DNA from: WTAW01 sp964406575
GTDB taxonomy: Bacteria > Acidobacteriota > Aminicenantia > Aminicenantales > Aminicenantaceae
Reading direction: 5' to 3'
Assembly (NCBI GenBank): GCA_964406575.1
Contig: CAYOSH010000017.1
Location: forward strand, 1-64,000
Length of the DNA: 64,000 bases
Both the position numbers and the translations under genes were made by a program. Positions 51,081 to 60,537 of the stretch are shown here, piece after piece. A model generated the notes under the pieces. That model made no database searches and had not been told where the DNA came from. It worked only from the letters and a program-made list of their open reading frames with translations. How positions within the stretch are numbered: position 1 is the first letter of the stretch; the number at the start of each line of letters is the position of its first letter.

Positions 51081-52091
51081 ATGTCTCTTCGACTGATAGA
51101 AATCGTCCTCTCTGAAAGATATAGAAAAGAACTGGTTGAATCCCTAGAAAAGCAAAAAATAATAGATATTTGGCAGGAAACTATTGAAGAAAGCCGTATA
51201 CATTTAAAAATTCTAATTCCTACCGAATACTCCGAGACAGTTCTGGATTTTTTGGAAAAACGTTTTTCCAATACCGAAGGTTTCAGAATTATCCTTCTCC
51301 CTGTAGAGGCATCCATTCCAAGGCCTGAATTAGAAGAAAAGCAAAAAGTATACGGTGAAAAAGAAGACGATTCCCGAAAAAATGTTTCGAAATTTATTAG
51401 GATTAGCCGTGAAGAGCTTTATACAGACATTGAAAGGACTGTCAGGATTTCGTGGGTTTATTCAATAATGATCATATTTTCAGCCATTGTGGCATCTATA
51501 GGAATACATAGGAACAATGTTGTTTTTATCATAGGAGCCATGATGATCGCTCCTATGCTTGGTCCCAATCTGGCCTTATCTTTTGCAACAACACTCGGGG
51601 ATATGCGTCTTTCTCGTAAGGCAGGAAATGCAATTGCATTGGGGGTGATCTCAGCTCTACTCCCATCATTTCTAATAGGAATATTTTTTAATGTTGATAT
51701 TGGTATTCCTGAACTCATATCAAGGACTGAAGTAGGCTTAGGAGATATTGTTCTTGCTTTAATTGCTGGAAGCGCAGCGGCTATTTCCTTTACATCAGAA
51801 TTGTTTACTGCACTGATAGGAGTTATGGTTGCTGTTGCCCTATTACCCCCTCTTGTTGCACTTGGAATGCTGGCAGGAGCAGGGCATTGGGAGTTGGCTT
51901 TAGGGGCATTTCTCTTGTTCGTAGTCAATTTGATATGTGTAAATCTAGCTGGGGTATTGACTTTTATAGTTCAGGGGATCCGCCCTTTAACCTGGTGGGA
52001 AACAAAAAGGGCCAGAAAGGCAACTCGGATAGCGATCGCTTTTTGGACCATATTTTTAACAATACTCGTTATAATTCTGGTTCTCTTTTAG
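51081..52091 (+). CDS. DUF389 membrane protein
   Basis: This 336-residue protein has a soluble N-terminal half (about 1-115) and a C-terminal membrane region of about six helices. The DUF389 signature segments GAMMIAPMLGPNLALSFATTLG, GSAAAISFTSELFTALIGVMV and ALLPPLVALG are present. The family is widespread, with no established function; a transport role is often assumed. It is flanked by non-coding sequence on both sides and appears to be a single gene. Its lower GC content differs from the neighbouring glucan genes. Confidence 0.85.
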   Translation: MSLRLIEIVLSERYRKELVESLEKQKIIDIWQETIEESRIHLKILIPTEYSETVLDFLEKRFSNTEGFRIILLPVEASIPRPELEEKQKVYGEKEDDSRKNVSKFIRISREELYTDIERTVRISWVYSIMIIFSAIVASIGIHRNNVVFIIGAMMIAPMLGPNLALSFATTLGDMRLSRKAGNAIALGVISALLPSFLIGIFFNVDIGIPELISRTEVGLGDIVLALIAGSAAAISFTSELFTALIGVMVAVALLPPLVALGMLAGAGHWELALGAFLLFVVNLICVNLAGVLTFIVQGIRPLTWWETKRARKATRIAIAFWTIFLTILVIILVLF

Positions 52092-52350
52092 GAATACACT
52101 GGGCAAATCAAGAAAAATTGTGATAAAGAAGATCAAAAGAGGAGAACAAATAGCCTCATATGTCTCGGGACTTATGTGTTTGTGACTGTGAACCAACTGC
52201 TTCAAGGCAATAGCATCGATCCTTCTGAGTATAATAACGGTCGCAATTCTTCTTGGCTTGAACCTTCTTGAAAAGACCTTTATCGCGTTGCGCAAAGGCG
52301 TCCATGAAAAACTCGCGACACACAAGAAAAAGGAAATGGATGACGTTTAG
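52092..52350 (+). pseudogene. Possible decayed membrane-protein coding remnant
   Basis: In one plus-strand frame, coding-like sequence (IKKIKRGEQIASYVSGLMCL) is interrupted by two TGA codons around 52183-52191. It resumes as a hydrophobic helix SILLSIITVAILLGLNLLEK and a basic tail ending at a stop at 52348-52350. The hydrophobic-then-charged profile looks like the end of a membrane protein, and no intact start exists. It could be chance. The rest of the space to 52620 holds only a promoter candidate. Confidence 0.3.
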
Positions 52351-52528
52351 AGTTTTACCCCCACATTCGAGCGATTCAGAGCTAGCAATCAGGCGGAAAT
52401 TCAGCCCATGATATCGTACCTTCCTCCGCTTCCATATCCCCAGATGAGTGAGCGCAACCCATAGGAAGAGGTCTCCGTTCTCCGCAATGATCTTATGCTG
52501 AGATTTCTGTTCCTTGGCGGCTCAGTTT

Positions 52529-52537
52529 TGTTATAAT
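52529..52537 (+). promoter_or_regulatory. Possible extended -10 promoter of the glucan operon
   Basis: TGTTATAAT gives an extended -10 (TG at 52529-52530, TATAAT at 52532-52537), 84 bp before the glycosyltransferase start. No convincing -35 is seen. It could drive the glycosyltransferase and glgA. Confidence 0.45.
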
Positions 52538-52620
52538 GGAGTTGTTTTTTTGGAAACTCATCCTAAGACAAAGTTGATGTCATAGAAAAAAATTGACAGG
52601 ATACAACTCGGAGAAGAAAC

Positions 52621-53865
52621 ATGAAATTTCACACTGGATTACGTCCCTGGGCCAATAGACGCCTCGAAAAAATAGAACATGTGGAATTGGTCGTTGGAAT
52701 TCCCTGTTTCAACAATGACTCAACGATAGCGCATGTCATCGACACTGTGAGCGAAGGGATTGCCAAATATTACCGTGACAAGAGGGCCATCATCATCATT
52801 TCGGATGGAGGCTCCACAGACGATACAAGAGAAGTCGCCAAAGAAAAAACCGTTGAACCCTTTATTGAAAAGTTCGTGGCCATCTACCGGGGCATTCCCG
52901 GTAAGGGAACGGCTTTGCGTATGATATTCGAGGCCGCATCGTTCCTCAATGCCGATGTCTGTCTCCTGTTTGACTCCGATCTGCGGAGCATCACCCCCGA
53001 ATGGGTAAAGGACTTGGCGGATCCCGTATTCAGTCAAAGACACGATTTTGTTGCTCCTGTGTATTTCCGGTATAAATACGATGCTACGATCACGAATAAT
53101 ATCGCTTATAACATGACTCGGGCACTTTACGGAAAACGCGTCCGGCAGCCTATCGGCGGAGATTTCGGTCTATCTAAAAAAATGATCGATTTCTTTGACA
53201 AATACGGCGAGGACGTCTGGATGACCGATATTGCAAGGTTCGGGATCGACATCTGGATGACCACCTCCGCCATTGTCGAGGGGAAGTCTATCTGTCAGGC
53301 CTATTTGGGAACGAAGATCCATGATGTCAAGGACCCCTTGGAAAACTTGGGTCCCATGTTCAGGCAAGTCGTATATCCGATCTTTGAATTGATGGAGAAC
53401 AATGCCGCGAAATGGGAGAGTGTCCGAGGGAGCCAACCCATACCCACCTATGGAGATCCTGTCCAGAAGGAACCCGAAGCCTTCTCTGTCGACCTGCCGG
53501 GAATGATAGAAAATTTCAATGAGGCATTCAAAAACATCTCCGTGCTTTGGGAGAGCATTATCAATCCACAAAGTTTTGCCATGCTTAAAGGGTTGACTAA
53601 AAAGAGAAAAACAGAGAATTTTTTGATGCCTACGGAAGATTGGGCCAAGATCGTGTTTGATTTTGCCGCGACCTTTCACCGATGGAAGAAGGACAGGAAG
53701 GACCTGATCGATATTATGCGTGCACTCTACTACGCAAGAGTCGCTTCGTTCATAAACAGGACAAAAGACATGACCACCGCTCAAGCGGAGGAGGTCATCG
53801 AGGAACAAGCAAAGATCTTTGAGGAATTCAAGCCCTATCTACTGGAAATGTGGAATAGAGTCTGA
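52621..53865 (+). CDS. GT-A family glycosyltransferase, GT2/GT81-like
   Basis: This 414-residue protein starts with a GT-A nucleotide-sugar domain: ELVVGIPCFNNDSTIAHVID, IIISDGGSTDDTREVAKE, the metal-binding LLFDSDLRS and an acceptor-side QPIGGDFGLSKK. A helical C-terminal region of about 130 residues follows. There are no transmembrane helices. It resembles glucosyl- or mannosyl-glycerate synthases and related cytoplasmic enzymes. Because it lies 22 bp before glgA, it may make a primer or a compatible solute from the same sugar nucleotides. The acceptor is unknown. Confidence 0.78.
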   Translation: MKFHTGLRPWANRRLEKIEHVELVVGIPCFNNDSTIAHVIDTVSEGIAKYYRDKRAIIIISDGGSTDDTREVAKEKTVEPFIEKFVAIYRGIPGKGTALRMIFEAASFLNADVCLLFDSDLRSITPEWVKDLADPVFSQRHDFVAPVYFRYKYDATITNNIAYNMTRALYGKRVRQPIGGDFGLSKKMIDFFDKYGEDVWMTDIARFGIDIWMTTSAIVEGKSICQAYLGTKIHDVKDPLENLGPMFRQVVYPIFELMENNAAKWESVRGSQPIPTYGDPVQKEPEAFSVDLPGMIENFNEAFKNISVLWESIINPQSFAMLKGLTKKRKTENFLMPTEDWAKIVFDFAATFHRWKKDRKDLIDIMRALYYARVASFINRTKDMTTAQAEEVIEEQAKIFEEFKPYLLEMWNRV

Positions 53866-53887
53866 TCATCTGTGACAGGAGGAACAC

Positions 53888-55366
53888 ATGGAACCGAAAC
53901 GTATTCTCTTTGCGGCATCGGAAGTCACCCCATTCGCCAAAACCGGTGGATTGGCTGATGTGGCTGCTTCTTTACCTACCGCACTTGCGTCTTTAGGGCA
54001 TCAGGTGCGTGTTGTCATGCCCTTTTACAGATCAGTCAAGGATGGGGCATTCGGGATAAAACCGTATGAAAAGGCCTTGTCTGTTCCTTTTAAAGGACAA
54101 CAGCTGAGAGCGGGAGTCTTTTCTACAAAAAAAAGTCGGAATGTTCATTTTTATTTCATCCAGCGGGATGAGTTTTTTGACCGAGGGGGTCTTTATGGGA
54201 CTTCCGAAGGCGACTATTTCGACAATGCGGAAAGATTTATCTTCTTCAGCCGGGGCGTCCTGGAATTCAATAAACTGAGTGGCTTTCAACCGGATATCAT
54301 CCACTGCCATGACTGGCAAACGAGTTTAGTTCCGGTCTTCTTAAAAAGCCTTTATGAAAGCGACCCTGTTCTTAAACGAGCCAAATCTGTTTTTACCATC
54401 CATAATCTGGCCTATCAAGGCGTTTTTTCCAAAGAGATGATGGCGGTCAGTGAATTACCCTTGGAGTTGTTTTCGATGAGGGGCCTCGAATACTATGGCA
54501 AGATGAACTTCATGAAGGGGGGGATCGTTTTTTCCGATGTCATCACGACTGTGAGCGAGAAATATGCCCAAGAGATCCAGATTCCGGAGTATGGATATGG
54601 TATGGACGGTGTTCTCAGGGAAAGAAGAGGGAACATCTACGGGATTTTGAATGGAGTTGACTACACTTCGTGGAATCCCAGGACGGATCCTCATATCGCC
54701 GCCAAATACGACAGGCATAATCTTTCCGGAAAGAAAAAATGTAAGGAAGAGCTAAAAAAGGCCTACAAACTGAAGGGATCACAGAAATTTCCTATCATTG
54801 GAATAATTTCCCGCCTGGCTGGCCAGAAGGGTTTTGATATTCTGGCCGGAGCTCTGGACGATCTCATGAAAATGGATCTCCTTATGGTCATCCTGGGGAC
54901 AGGTGAAGCGAAGTATGAGAGACAGTTTGCGGCTTTGGGAAAGAAGTATCCTGGTCGTCTCGGAGTGCGGATTGCCTTTGATAATGTCCTCGCCCATAAG
55001 ATAGAAGCTGGTTCAGATATGTTCCTCATGCCATCTAAATACGAACCATGCGGTTTGAACCAGATGTACAGCCTCAAATACGGAACTATTCCTATCGTCA
55101 GGGCCACAGGGGGTTTAGACGACACCATCCAGAGTTTCGACCCGAAAACGGGGGGAGGAAACGGTTTCAAGTTCTCGGCATACTCTCCCCAAGCGCTCAT
55201 TGAAGAGACACAGAGGGCTCTCCACATCTTTCAGGATAAAAAAGCCTGGACCGCATTGGTCCAGAAAGCCATGACGATGGATTTTTCTTGGAAAAAATCT
55301 GCCCAAAAATATGACGAGATTTATGATCGGGCAATAAAGAGACATCCCAAGACCAGTGATGAGTGA
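53888..55366 (+). CDS. glgA: Glycogen synthase
   Basis: This 492-residue GT5 enzyme elongates alpha-1,4-glucan from ADP-glucose (or UDP-glucose). The N-terminal donor-binding motif is AKTGGLADV, the central part has DIIHCHDWQTSLVPVFL and IHNLAYQGVF, and the C-terminal catalytic region has SRLAGQKGFDIL and PSKYEPCGLNQMYSLKYG. The length is normal. The ATG follows ACAGGAGG. It is probably co-transcribed with the preceding glycosyltransferase. Confidence 0.95.
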   Translation: MEPKRILFAASEVTPFAKTGGLADVAASLPTALASLGHQVRVVMPFYRSVKDGAFGIKPYEKALSVPFKGQQLRAGVFSTKKSRNVHFYFIQRDEFFDRGGLYGTSEGDYFDNAERFIFFSRGVLEFNKLSGFQPDIIHCHDWQTSLVPVFLKSLYESDPVLKRAKSVFTIHNLAYQGVFSKEMMAVSELPLELFSMRGLEYYGKMNFMKGGIVFSDVITTVSEKYAQEIQIPEYGYGMDGVLRERRGNIYGILNGVDYTSWNPRTDPHIAAKYDRHNLSGKKKCKEELKKAYKLKGSQKFPIIGIISRLAGQKGFDILAGALDDLMKMDLLMVILGTGEAKYERQFAALGKKYPGRLGVRIAFDNVLAHKIEAGSDMFLMPSKYEPCGLNQMYSLKYGTIPIVRATGGLDDTIQSFDPKTGGGNGFKFSAYSPQALIEETQRALHIFQDKKAWTALVQKAMTMDFSWKKSAQKYDEIYDRAIKRHPKTSDE

Positions 55367-55431
55367 AATTCGAGTGTCCCAATTGGTGATTGCGAAAACG
55401 AATAATGGGCTAGCGGTGGGGCTGAATGTAG

Positions 55432-55468
55432 GGTCCGTTCCCCGAACGGACCGTTCGGAAAACGGTCC
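55432..55468. repeat. REP-like interlocking palindromes
   Basis: GGTCCGTTC (55432-55440) and GAACGGACC (55444-55452) form a 9-bp perfect inverted repeat with a 3-base loop. GGACCGTT (55448-55455) overlaps it and pairs with AACGGTCC (55461-55468). It is the third copy of the family seen at 8393 and 49779, each beginning near GTAGGGTCCGTTCC or a close variant. Confidence 0.75.
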
Positions 55469-55591
55469 CACCATCAAAAGGAAATAGCTCGATGTTTCTG
55501 ATGTCTGTCCCATCACGGATTCAGGGTTGCCTGCAAGCCACAAGAAAAATTTGTTATCTGTGGGCGGTAGAAGAATAGAGGAGAATTGTCC

Positions 55592-57568
55592 ATGAACGCG
55601 ATACCGAAAAATCCGAAGAGTGGCCAAAAAAAAGTAGCGAAGGCAGGCCAAGTTGTCCTGGGACCCACGCTATTCACTGACTACGATATTCATCTCTTTA
55701 AAGAGGGCAATGCCTTTCAATTGTACGCAAAGTTCGGTGCCCATGAGATGTCTGTCGATGAACAGAAGGGTGTTTATCTGGCTCTGTGGTCTCCGAATGC
55801 AAAAAGTGTCTCTGTGATTGGGGACTTCAACGAATGGAATTCCCAAACACACCCTCTGGGGATCAGGTGGGATGGGTCAGGGATCTGGGAGGGATTCATT
55901 CCCCATTTGAAAAAAGGGGATCTGTACAAATTCCACATCGCTTCAACGCAGCGCAAATACTCGGTTGACAAAGGCGATCCATTCGGATTTTTCTGGGAAT
56001 TATCTCCCCACACAGCGACTGTTGTCTGGGACCTCGATTATGATTGGGGAGATAAAGACTGGATGGTAAACAGAAAAAAACACAATGATCTCGATAATCC
56101 CCTGTCCGTGTACGAAGTCCATCTGGGTTCTTGGCGAAGATCGTCTAAAGATCCGGAGCGATTATTGAGTTTCAGAGAGATCACGCCCCATTTGGTGGAA
56201 TATGTCAGGGAAATGGGTTTCACACACGTTGAGTTTTTGCCGGTTATGGAGCATCCCTTCTATGGCTCTTGGGGATACCAGGTCGTGGGATTCTTCGCGC
56301 CCACAAGCCGTTATGGGACTCCACAAGATTTTATGTTTCTCATCGACAAGCTGCACCAGAACGGGGTAGGTGTCATTTTGGATTGGGTGCCATCCAATTT
56401 TCCTACGGATGAACACGGGCTGGCTTTTTTTGATGGAACCCATCTCTATGAACATGAGGACCCGAGAAAGGGTTTCCACCCGGATTGGAAAAGCCATATC
56501 TTTAATTATGGGCGGAGCGAAGTGCGTAATTTTCTGATCAGCAACGCCCTCTTCTGGCTCGACAAGTATCATATCGATGGTCTCCGTATAGATGCGGTGG
56601 CCTCCATGCTGTACTTGGATTATTCGAGAAAAGAAGGAGAGTGGATCCCGAATAAGTACGGCGGCCGGGAGAATATCGAAGCTATCTCGTTTTTAAAGAG
56701 GTTGAATGAAGCTGTGTATAAGTTTTTCCCGGATGTCCAGACCATTGCCGAGGAATCCACAGCTTGGCCCATGGTGACGCGACCTGTTTATTTGGGCGGT
56801 CTCGGCTTTGGCATGAAATGGAACATGGGCTGGATGCATGACACTCTCGAATATATTGTGAAGGATCCGATTTATCGCAAACATCATCACAACCAGTTGA
56901 CATTCAGCATATGGTATGCGTTTTCTGAAAATTTTATCCTCCCTCTCTCTCATGATGAAGTCGTTCATGGCAAAGGGTCTCTGTTGAGCAGGATGCCGGG
57001 GGATGAATGGCAAAAGTTTGCCAATCTAAGGCTCCTCCAGGGATTTATGTTCACCCATCCTGGGAAAAAATTGCTATTTATGGGAGACGAGTTCGGACAG
57101 ATGCGGGAGTGGACTCATGAAGAAAGCCTGGATTGGCATCTGCTGAAACATCCTCTCCATCAAGGCATACAGAAATGGGTGAAGGACCTCAACCTGTTGT
57201 ACAGAAGAGAGCCGGCACTTTATGAGCTAGACTTCGAGCAGGGCGGGTTTGAGTGGATCGACTTTAGCGATTGGGCAAAGAGCATCATCAGCTATATAAG
57301 AAGAGGGAAATCATCCGGGGACCTGATTCTTGTCGTCTGCAATTTTACACCTGAAGTGCGTGGGGCCTACAGGATCGGTGTCCCAGAAAGTGGCTTCTGG
57401 AGAGAGATCTTGAACAGCGATGCAAAGGAATATGGCGGGAGCGGCCAGGGCAACCTGGGAGGAATTGAGTCCCGTCCGACGACTCTTCATCACAGAGATT
57501 ATTCCCTGTCTCTGACTCTTCCCCCTTTGAGTGTCCTTGTTTTTAAACAGAAACGATCTCAATCCTAG
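55592..57568 (+). CDS. glgB: 1,4-alpha-glucan branching enzyme
   Basis: This 658-residue GH13 enzyme forms alpha-1,6 branches in glycogen. It has an N-terminal CBM48 module (YLALWSPNAKSVSVIGDFNEWN) and the catalytic barrel with EFLPVMEHPFYGSWGYQ. The nucleophile region is DGLRIDAVASMLYLDY, the acid/base glutamate lies in IAEESTAWP, and LSHDEVVHGKGSLL is present. I chose ATG 55592, 8 bases after GAGGAG; a TTG two codons earlier is too close to that site. It follows glgA, separated by a REP-like repeat. Confidence 0.95.
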   Translation: MNAIPKNPKSGQKKVAKAGQVVLGPTLFTDYDIHLFKEGNAFQLYAKFGAHEMSVDEQKGVYLALWSPNAKSVSVIGDFNEWNSQTHPLGIRWDGSGIWEGFIPHLKKGDLYKFHIASTQRKYSVDKGDPFGFFWELSPHTATVVWDLDYDWGDKDWMVNRKKHNDLDNPLSVYEVHLGSWRRSSKDPERLLSFREITPHLVEYVREMGFTHVEFLPVMEHPFYGSWGYQVVGFFAPTSRYGTPQDFMFLIDKLHQNGVGVILDWVPSNFPTDEHGLAFFDGTHLYEHEDPRKGFHPDWKSHIFNYGRSEVRNFLISNALFWLDKYHIDGLRIDAVASMLYLDYSRKEGEWIPNKYGGRENIEAISFLKRLNEAVYKFFPDVQTIAEESTAWPMVTRPVYLGGLGFGMKWNMGWMHDTLEYIVKDPIYRKHHHNQLTFSIWYAFSENFILPLSHDEVVHGKGSLLSRMPGDEWQKFANLRLLQGFMFTHPGKKLLFMGDEFGQMREWTHEESLDWHLLKHPLHQGIQKWVKDLNLLYRREPALYELDFEQGGFEWIDFSDWAKSIISYIRRGKSSGDLILVVCNFTPEVRGAYRIGVPESGFWREILNSDAKEYGGSGQGNLGGIESRPTTLHHRDYSLSLTLPPLSVLVFKQKRSQS

Positions 57569-57656
57569 TTAAAAGGAAGTATCTCCACAACCGTGATGGA
57601 TGGCGTTCCGAAAGTTCCGATTGGAGATTGCGGTTTTCTCCACCACACAATTGGAA

Positions 57657-57701
57657 CTCTCAAAAATGCGACATGATTCCCGCCATCATGATTTTTGAGA
57701 G
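57657..57701. repeat. Long imperfect hairpin after glgB
   Basis: CTCTCAAAAAT (57657-57667) pairs with ATTTTTGAGAG (57691-57701). Inside, CATGAT (57672-57677) pairs with ATCATG (57685-57690), leaving a 4-base bulge on one side. No T-tract follows. It may be a transcript-end or stabilising stem. The remaining 57702-57817 is A/T-rich with no other clear signal. Confidence 0.5.
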
Positions 57702-57817
57702 GCTTACTGGCCAAAAAAATCACCTATTAGAATATTCGTGTTTGTGATAAAATACACATTGCGATTTATGTAAAGACTTAAATTGTGTTCAAGTAATCGA
57801 TCAAAAAGGAGAATTCC

Positions 57818-58033
57818 GTGAAAGATAAAATCGGAGAAATCTCAGGTATAATCTGGAAAGTCTTAAAAAAGAAGGGAGAAGTGAATATCGCTCAGCTCCC
57901 CAAGCTTGTGAACGAGAAATCAGTTCTGGTCTACCAGGCAATCGGATGGCTCGCCCGGGAAGATAAAATTAAGTATCAGACAAAAGCAGCCAAGACGTTT
58001 GTCTCCCTCACAGAAATTGAGAAAGGAAAGTAA
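57818..58033 (+). CDS. Small winged-helix protein, DUF2582-like
   Basis: This 71-residue protein matches the short winged-helix domain of DUF2582: IGEISGIIWKVLKKKGEVNI, a recognition-helix-like LVYQAIGWLAREDKI and a terminal wing. The GTG start is preceded by AAAGGAG. It is the only protein in the window with a recognisable DNA-binding-type fold. It may regulate the surrounding glucan genes or mediate protein contacts; there is no direct evidence for either. Confidence 0.75.
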   Translation: MKDKIGEISGIIWKVLKKKGEVNIAQLPKLVNEKSVLVYQAIGWLAREDKIKYQTKAAKTFVSLTEIEKGK

Positions 58034-58078
58034 GAGAAAGATCCTCTTTTTTCCCCCTCTTGACATGAGTCGTTTTTC

Positions 58079-60523
58079 ATGAAGGCCCAAGTCTGTATCC
58101 ACGGACATTTCTATCAGCCCCCGCGGGAAAATCCATGGCTGGGTGAGGTTGAAATCCAAGATGCAGCCTATCCCTATCATGATTGGAACGAACGGATCTC
58201 TGCGGAATGTTATGCGCCGAATTCGGCAGCCCGAATTCTCGATAACGAAAAAAACATCATCAATATCGTTAATAATTATGCTAAGATGAGCTTCAATTTC
58301 GGGCCTACCCTTTTGTCCTGGATGGAAAGGCATGAATTAGAAATTTACAGTGCCATCCTGGAAGCGGATAAAGTGAGCAAGAATACGTTCTCCGGACATG
58401 GCGCCGCCATTGCCCAGGCCTACAGCCACATGATTTTACCTCTTGCCGATTCCCGGGACAAACAGACACAGATCATCTGGGGAATCCAAGATTTTATCCA
58501 TCGTTTCAAAAGGAAGCCCGAGGGAATGTGGCTTCCGGAGACGGCCGTAGACCTTGAAACCCTGGATATTCTAGCGGAGCACAGGATCGCCTTCACGATC
58601 CTTTCCCCTCTGCAAGCAAGCCGAGCGCGAAAAATTGGGAACCGGGACTGGACTGAGGTTGCTGGGGGGAAAATTGACCTTAAAAGGCCTTACACGGTTC
58701 GCCTCCCTTCCGGAAAGACTATTGCTGTTTTCTTTTATGATGGACCTCTTTCCCACGATATCGCTTTTGGAGACCTTCTGAATAATGGGGAAGTCTTTGC
58801 CCAAAGGATGCTTCAAGCGTTTTCCCAGGAGCAGACGAAAGCCCAGATCGTTCATATCGCAACAGACGGGGAGTCCTATGGCCACCATCACCGGTTCGGT
58901 GATATGGCTCTGGCGTACTGCCTGGATAAGATCGAATCCAGCGGGATTGCGAATCTGACTGTTTATGGCGAATATCTGGAAAAATATCCACCGGAATACG
59001 AAGTGGAGATCGTGGAAAACAGCTCATGGAGTTGTCCTCATGGCGTGGAAAGGTGGAGGAGTAATTGTGGATGTAATACAGGCAAGCATCCCACATGGAC
59101 CCAGGAATGGAGGGCCCCTCTCCGTGAAGCCATGGATTGGCTCAGAGACCAGGCCAGGTCTCTTTATAGCGGGAAGATGGTGAATTTTGTTAAGGATCCC
59201 TGGGCGATGAGAAATGCCTTCATTCAAGTTGTCCTGGAAAGGGAGGAGACAAATGTTGAGTCTTTTTTCCACAAGCAAAAGATTGCTGATCTCGGCTCGA
59301 CAGACAAAATAACCGTTCTAAAACTTTTAGAGTTGCAACGGAACGCCATGCTCATGTACACCAGCTGCGGCTGGTTTTTTGACGATATCTCAAGGATTGA
59401 AGCGGTTCAAGTGATGATGTATGCCGGAAGGGTCCTTCAGCTGGTCAAAGAGACGTCCGGTGAAGATCTTGAGTCTGGCTACACGGAAAGGATCGAACGA
59501 GCTCCGAGCAATCATAAAGCTTTTGAGAACGGAGCGCAAATTTATGCCCGATACGTCAAGCCTGCCGTGTTGGACCTGCTCAGGATCGGGGTGCATTACG
59601 CTGTGTCTTCTCTCTTTGAGGAGTATCCCGAAACGATTCGTATCGGAGAGTATACGGCTCAAAGTCAGTTTAACGAAGTCATTGAGTCTTCTTCGTTGAG
59701 GCTTGCGCTGGGAAAAGCGAGAATTCGCTCGAATACGATTTGGGAGGAAGATACGATAAGTTATGCTGTTTTGCATTTCGGGGACCAAAACCTCAATGGA
59801 GGGGCACGGCATTTTGCCGATGATTCAGCCTTTACGGCGATGCAGAATGAAATCAAAGAAGCTTTCCTGAGAGGAGATGTCCCCCAGGTAGTCCGGTTGA
59901 TGGATAAGCATTTTGGTGATCATAATTATTCCCTATGGCATCTTTTAAGAGATAAAAAACGGGAGGTCTTGAATCTTATCCTCAACTCCACGCTCAAAGA
60001 GGCCGAGCAATCACTCCGCCAGATCTTTGAGAAACATTACGCTGTGATGTATGCTTTGAAAGAAAACAACATCCCTCTTCCGAAGTCGTTTGCGGCCTCG
60101 ATGGAGTTTATCCTGAATGCCGATTTTAAGAGGCTGATGGAGGAGGATGTTTTGGACCTCAAAAATATAAAAAGGATGATCGATGAATTCCGGAAATGGG
60201 ATCTCACTCCGGATAAATCCCTCTTAGGGTATGTCGCAAGCTTGAAGCTTAACACGATCATGGGCGACATCTCAGCGGAGCCAGAAGATTTGTCCAGGCT
60301 TCAAAAAACGGATGACCTGCTCAACACATTGAAAGCTTTTCCGATAGGCTTGAATCTTTGGAGGAGTCAAAACATCTATTTTACACTGTGTCAAAATCTG
60401 GCGAGGGAGATGCAGGAAAGGGAAAAATCCGGAGATCCGCTCGCAGGTCGCTGGGTGGAATTGATGGAAAACATCGGTTCTCACCTTTCTGTCAAATGTC
60501 TGTCAGATCATGAGTTGCACTGA
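58079..60523 (+). CDS. Glycoside hydrolase family 57 protein with DUF3536
   Basis: This 814-residue protein starts with a GH57 domain (VCIHGHFYQPPRENPWLGEVE, SFNFGPTLLSWMER, GHGAAIAQAYSHMILPL and the catalytic region PEGMWLPETAVDLETLDIL). It continues with a DUF3536 region having SSWSCPHGVERWRSNCGC. Members are alpha-amylase- or amylopullulanase-like and are thought to act on alpha-glucans. No signal peptide is seen, so it likely acts on cytoplasmic glycogen. It begins 45 bp after the winged-helix gene and 14 bp before malQ, suggesting one operon. Confidence 0.9.
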   Translation: MKAQVCIHGHFYQPPRENPWLGEVEIQDAAYPYHDWNERISAECYAPNSAARILDNEKNIINIVNNYAKMSFNFGPTLLSWMERHELEIYSAILEADKVSKNTFSGHGAAIAQAYSHMILPLADSRDKQTQIIWGIQDFIHRFKRKPEGMWLPETAVDLETLDILAEHRIAFTILSPLQASRARKIGNRDWTEVAGGKIDLKRPYTVRLPSGKTIAVFFYDGPLSHDIAFGDLLNNGEVFAQRMLQAFSQEQTKAQIVHIATDGESYGHHHRFGDMALAYCLDKIESSGIANLTVYGEYLEKYPPEYEVEIVENSSWSCPHGVERWRSNCGCNTGKHPTWTQEWRAPLREAMDWLRDQARSLYSGKMVNFVKDPWAMRNAFIQVVLEREETNVESFFHKQKIADLGSTDKITVLKLLELQRNAMLMYTSCGWFFDDISRIEAVQVMMYAGRVLQLVKETSGEDLESGYTERIERAPSNHKAFENGAQIYARYVKPAVLDLLRIGVHYAVSSLFEEYPETIRIGEYTAQSQFNEVIESSSLRLALGKARIRSNTIWEEDTISYAVLHFGDQNLNGGARHFADDSAFTAMQNEIKEAFLRGDVPQVVRLMDKHFGDHNYSLWHLLRDKKREVLNLILNSTLKEAEQSLRQIFEKHYAVMYALKENNIPLPKSFAASMEFILNADFKRLMEEDVLDLKNIKRMIDEFRKWDLTPDKSLLGYVASLKLNTIMGDISAEPEDLSRLQKTDDLLNTLKAFPIGLNLWRSQNIYFTLCQNLAREMQEREKSGDPLAGRWVELMENIGSHLSVKCLSDHELH

Positions 60524-60537
60524 GGAGCGACTGAACA

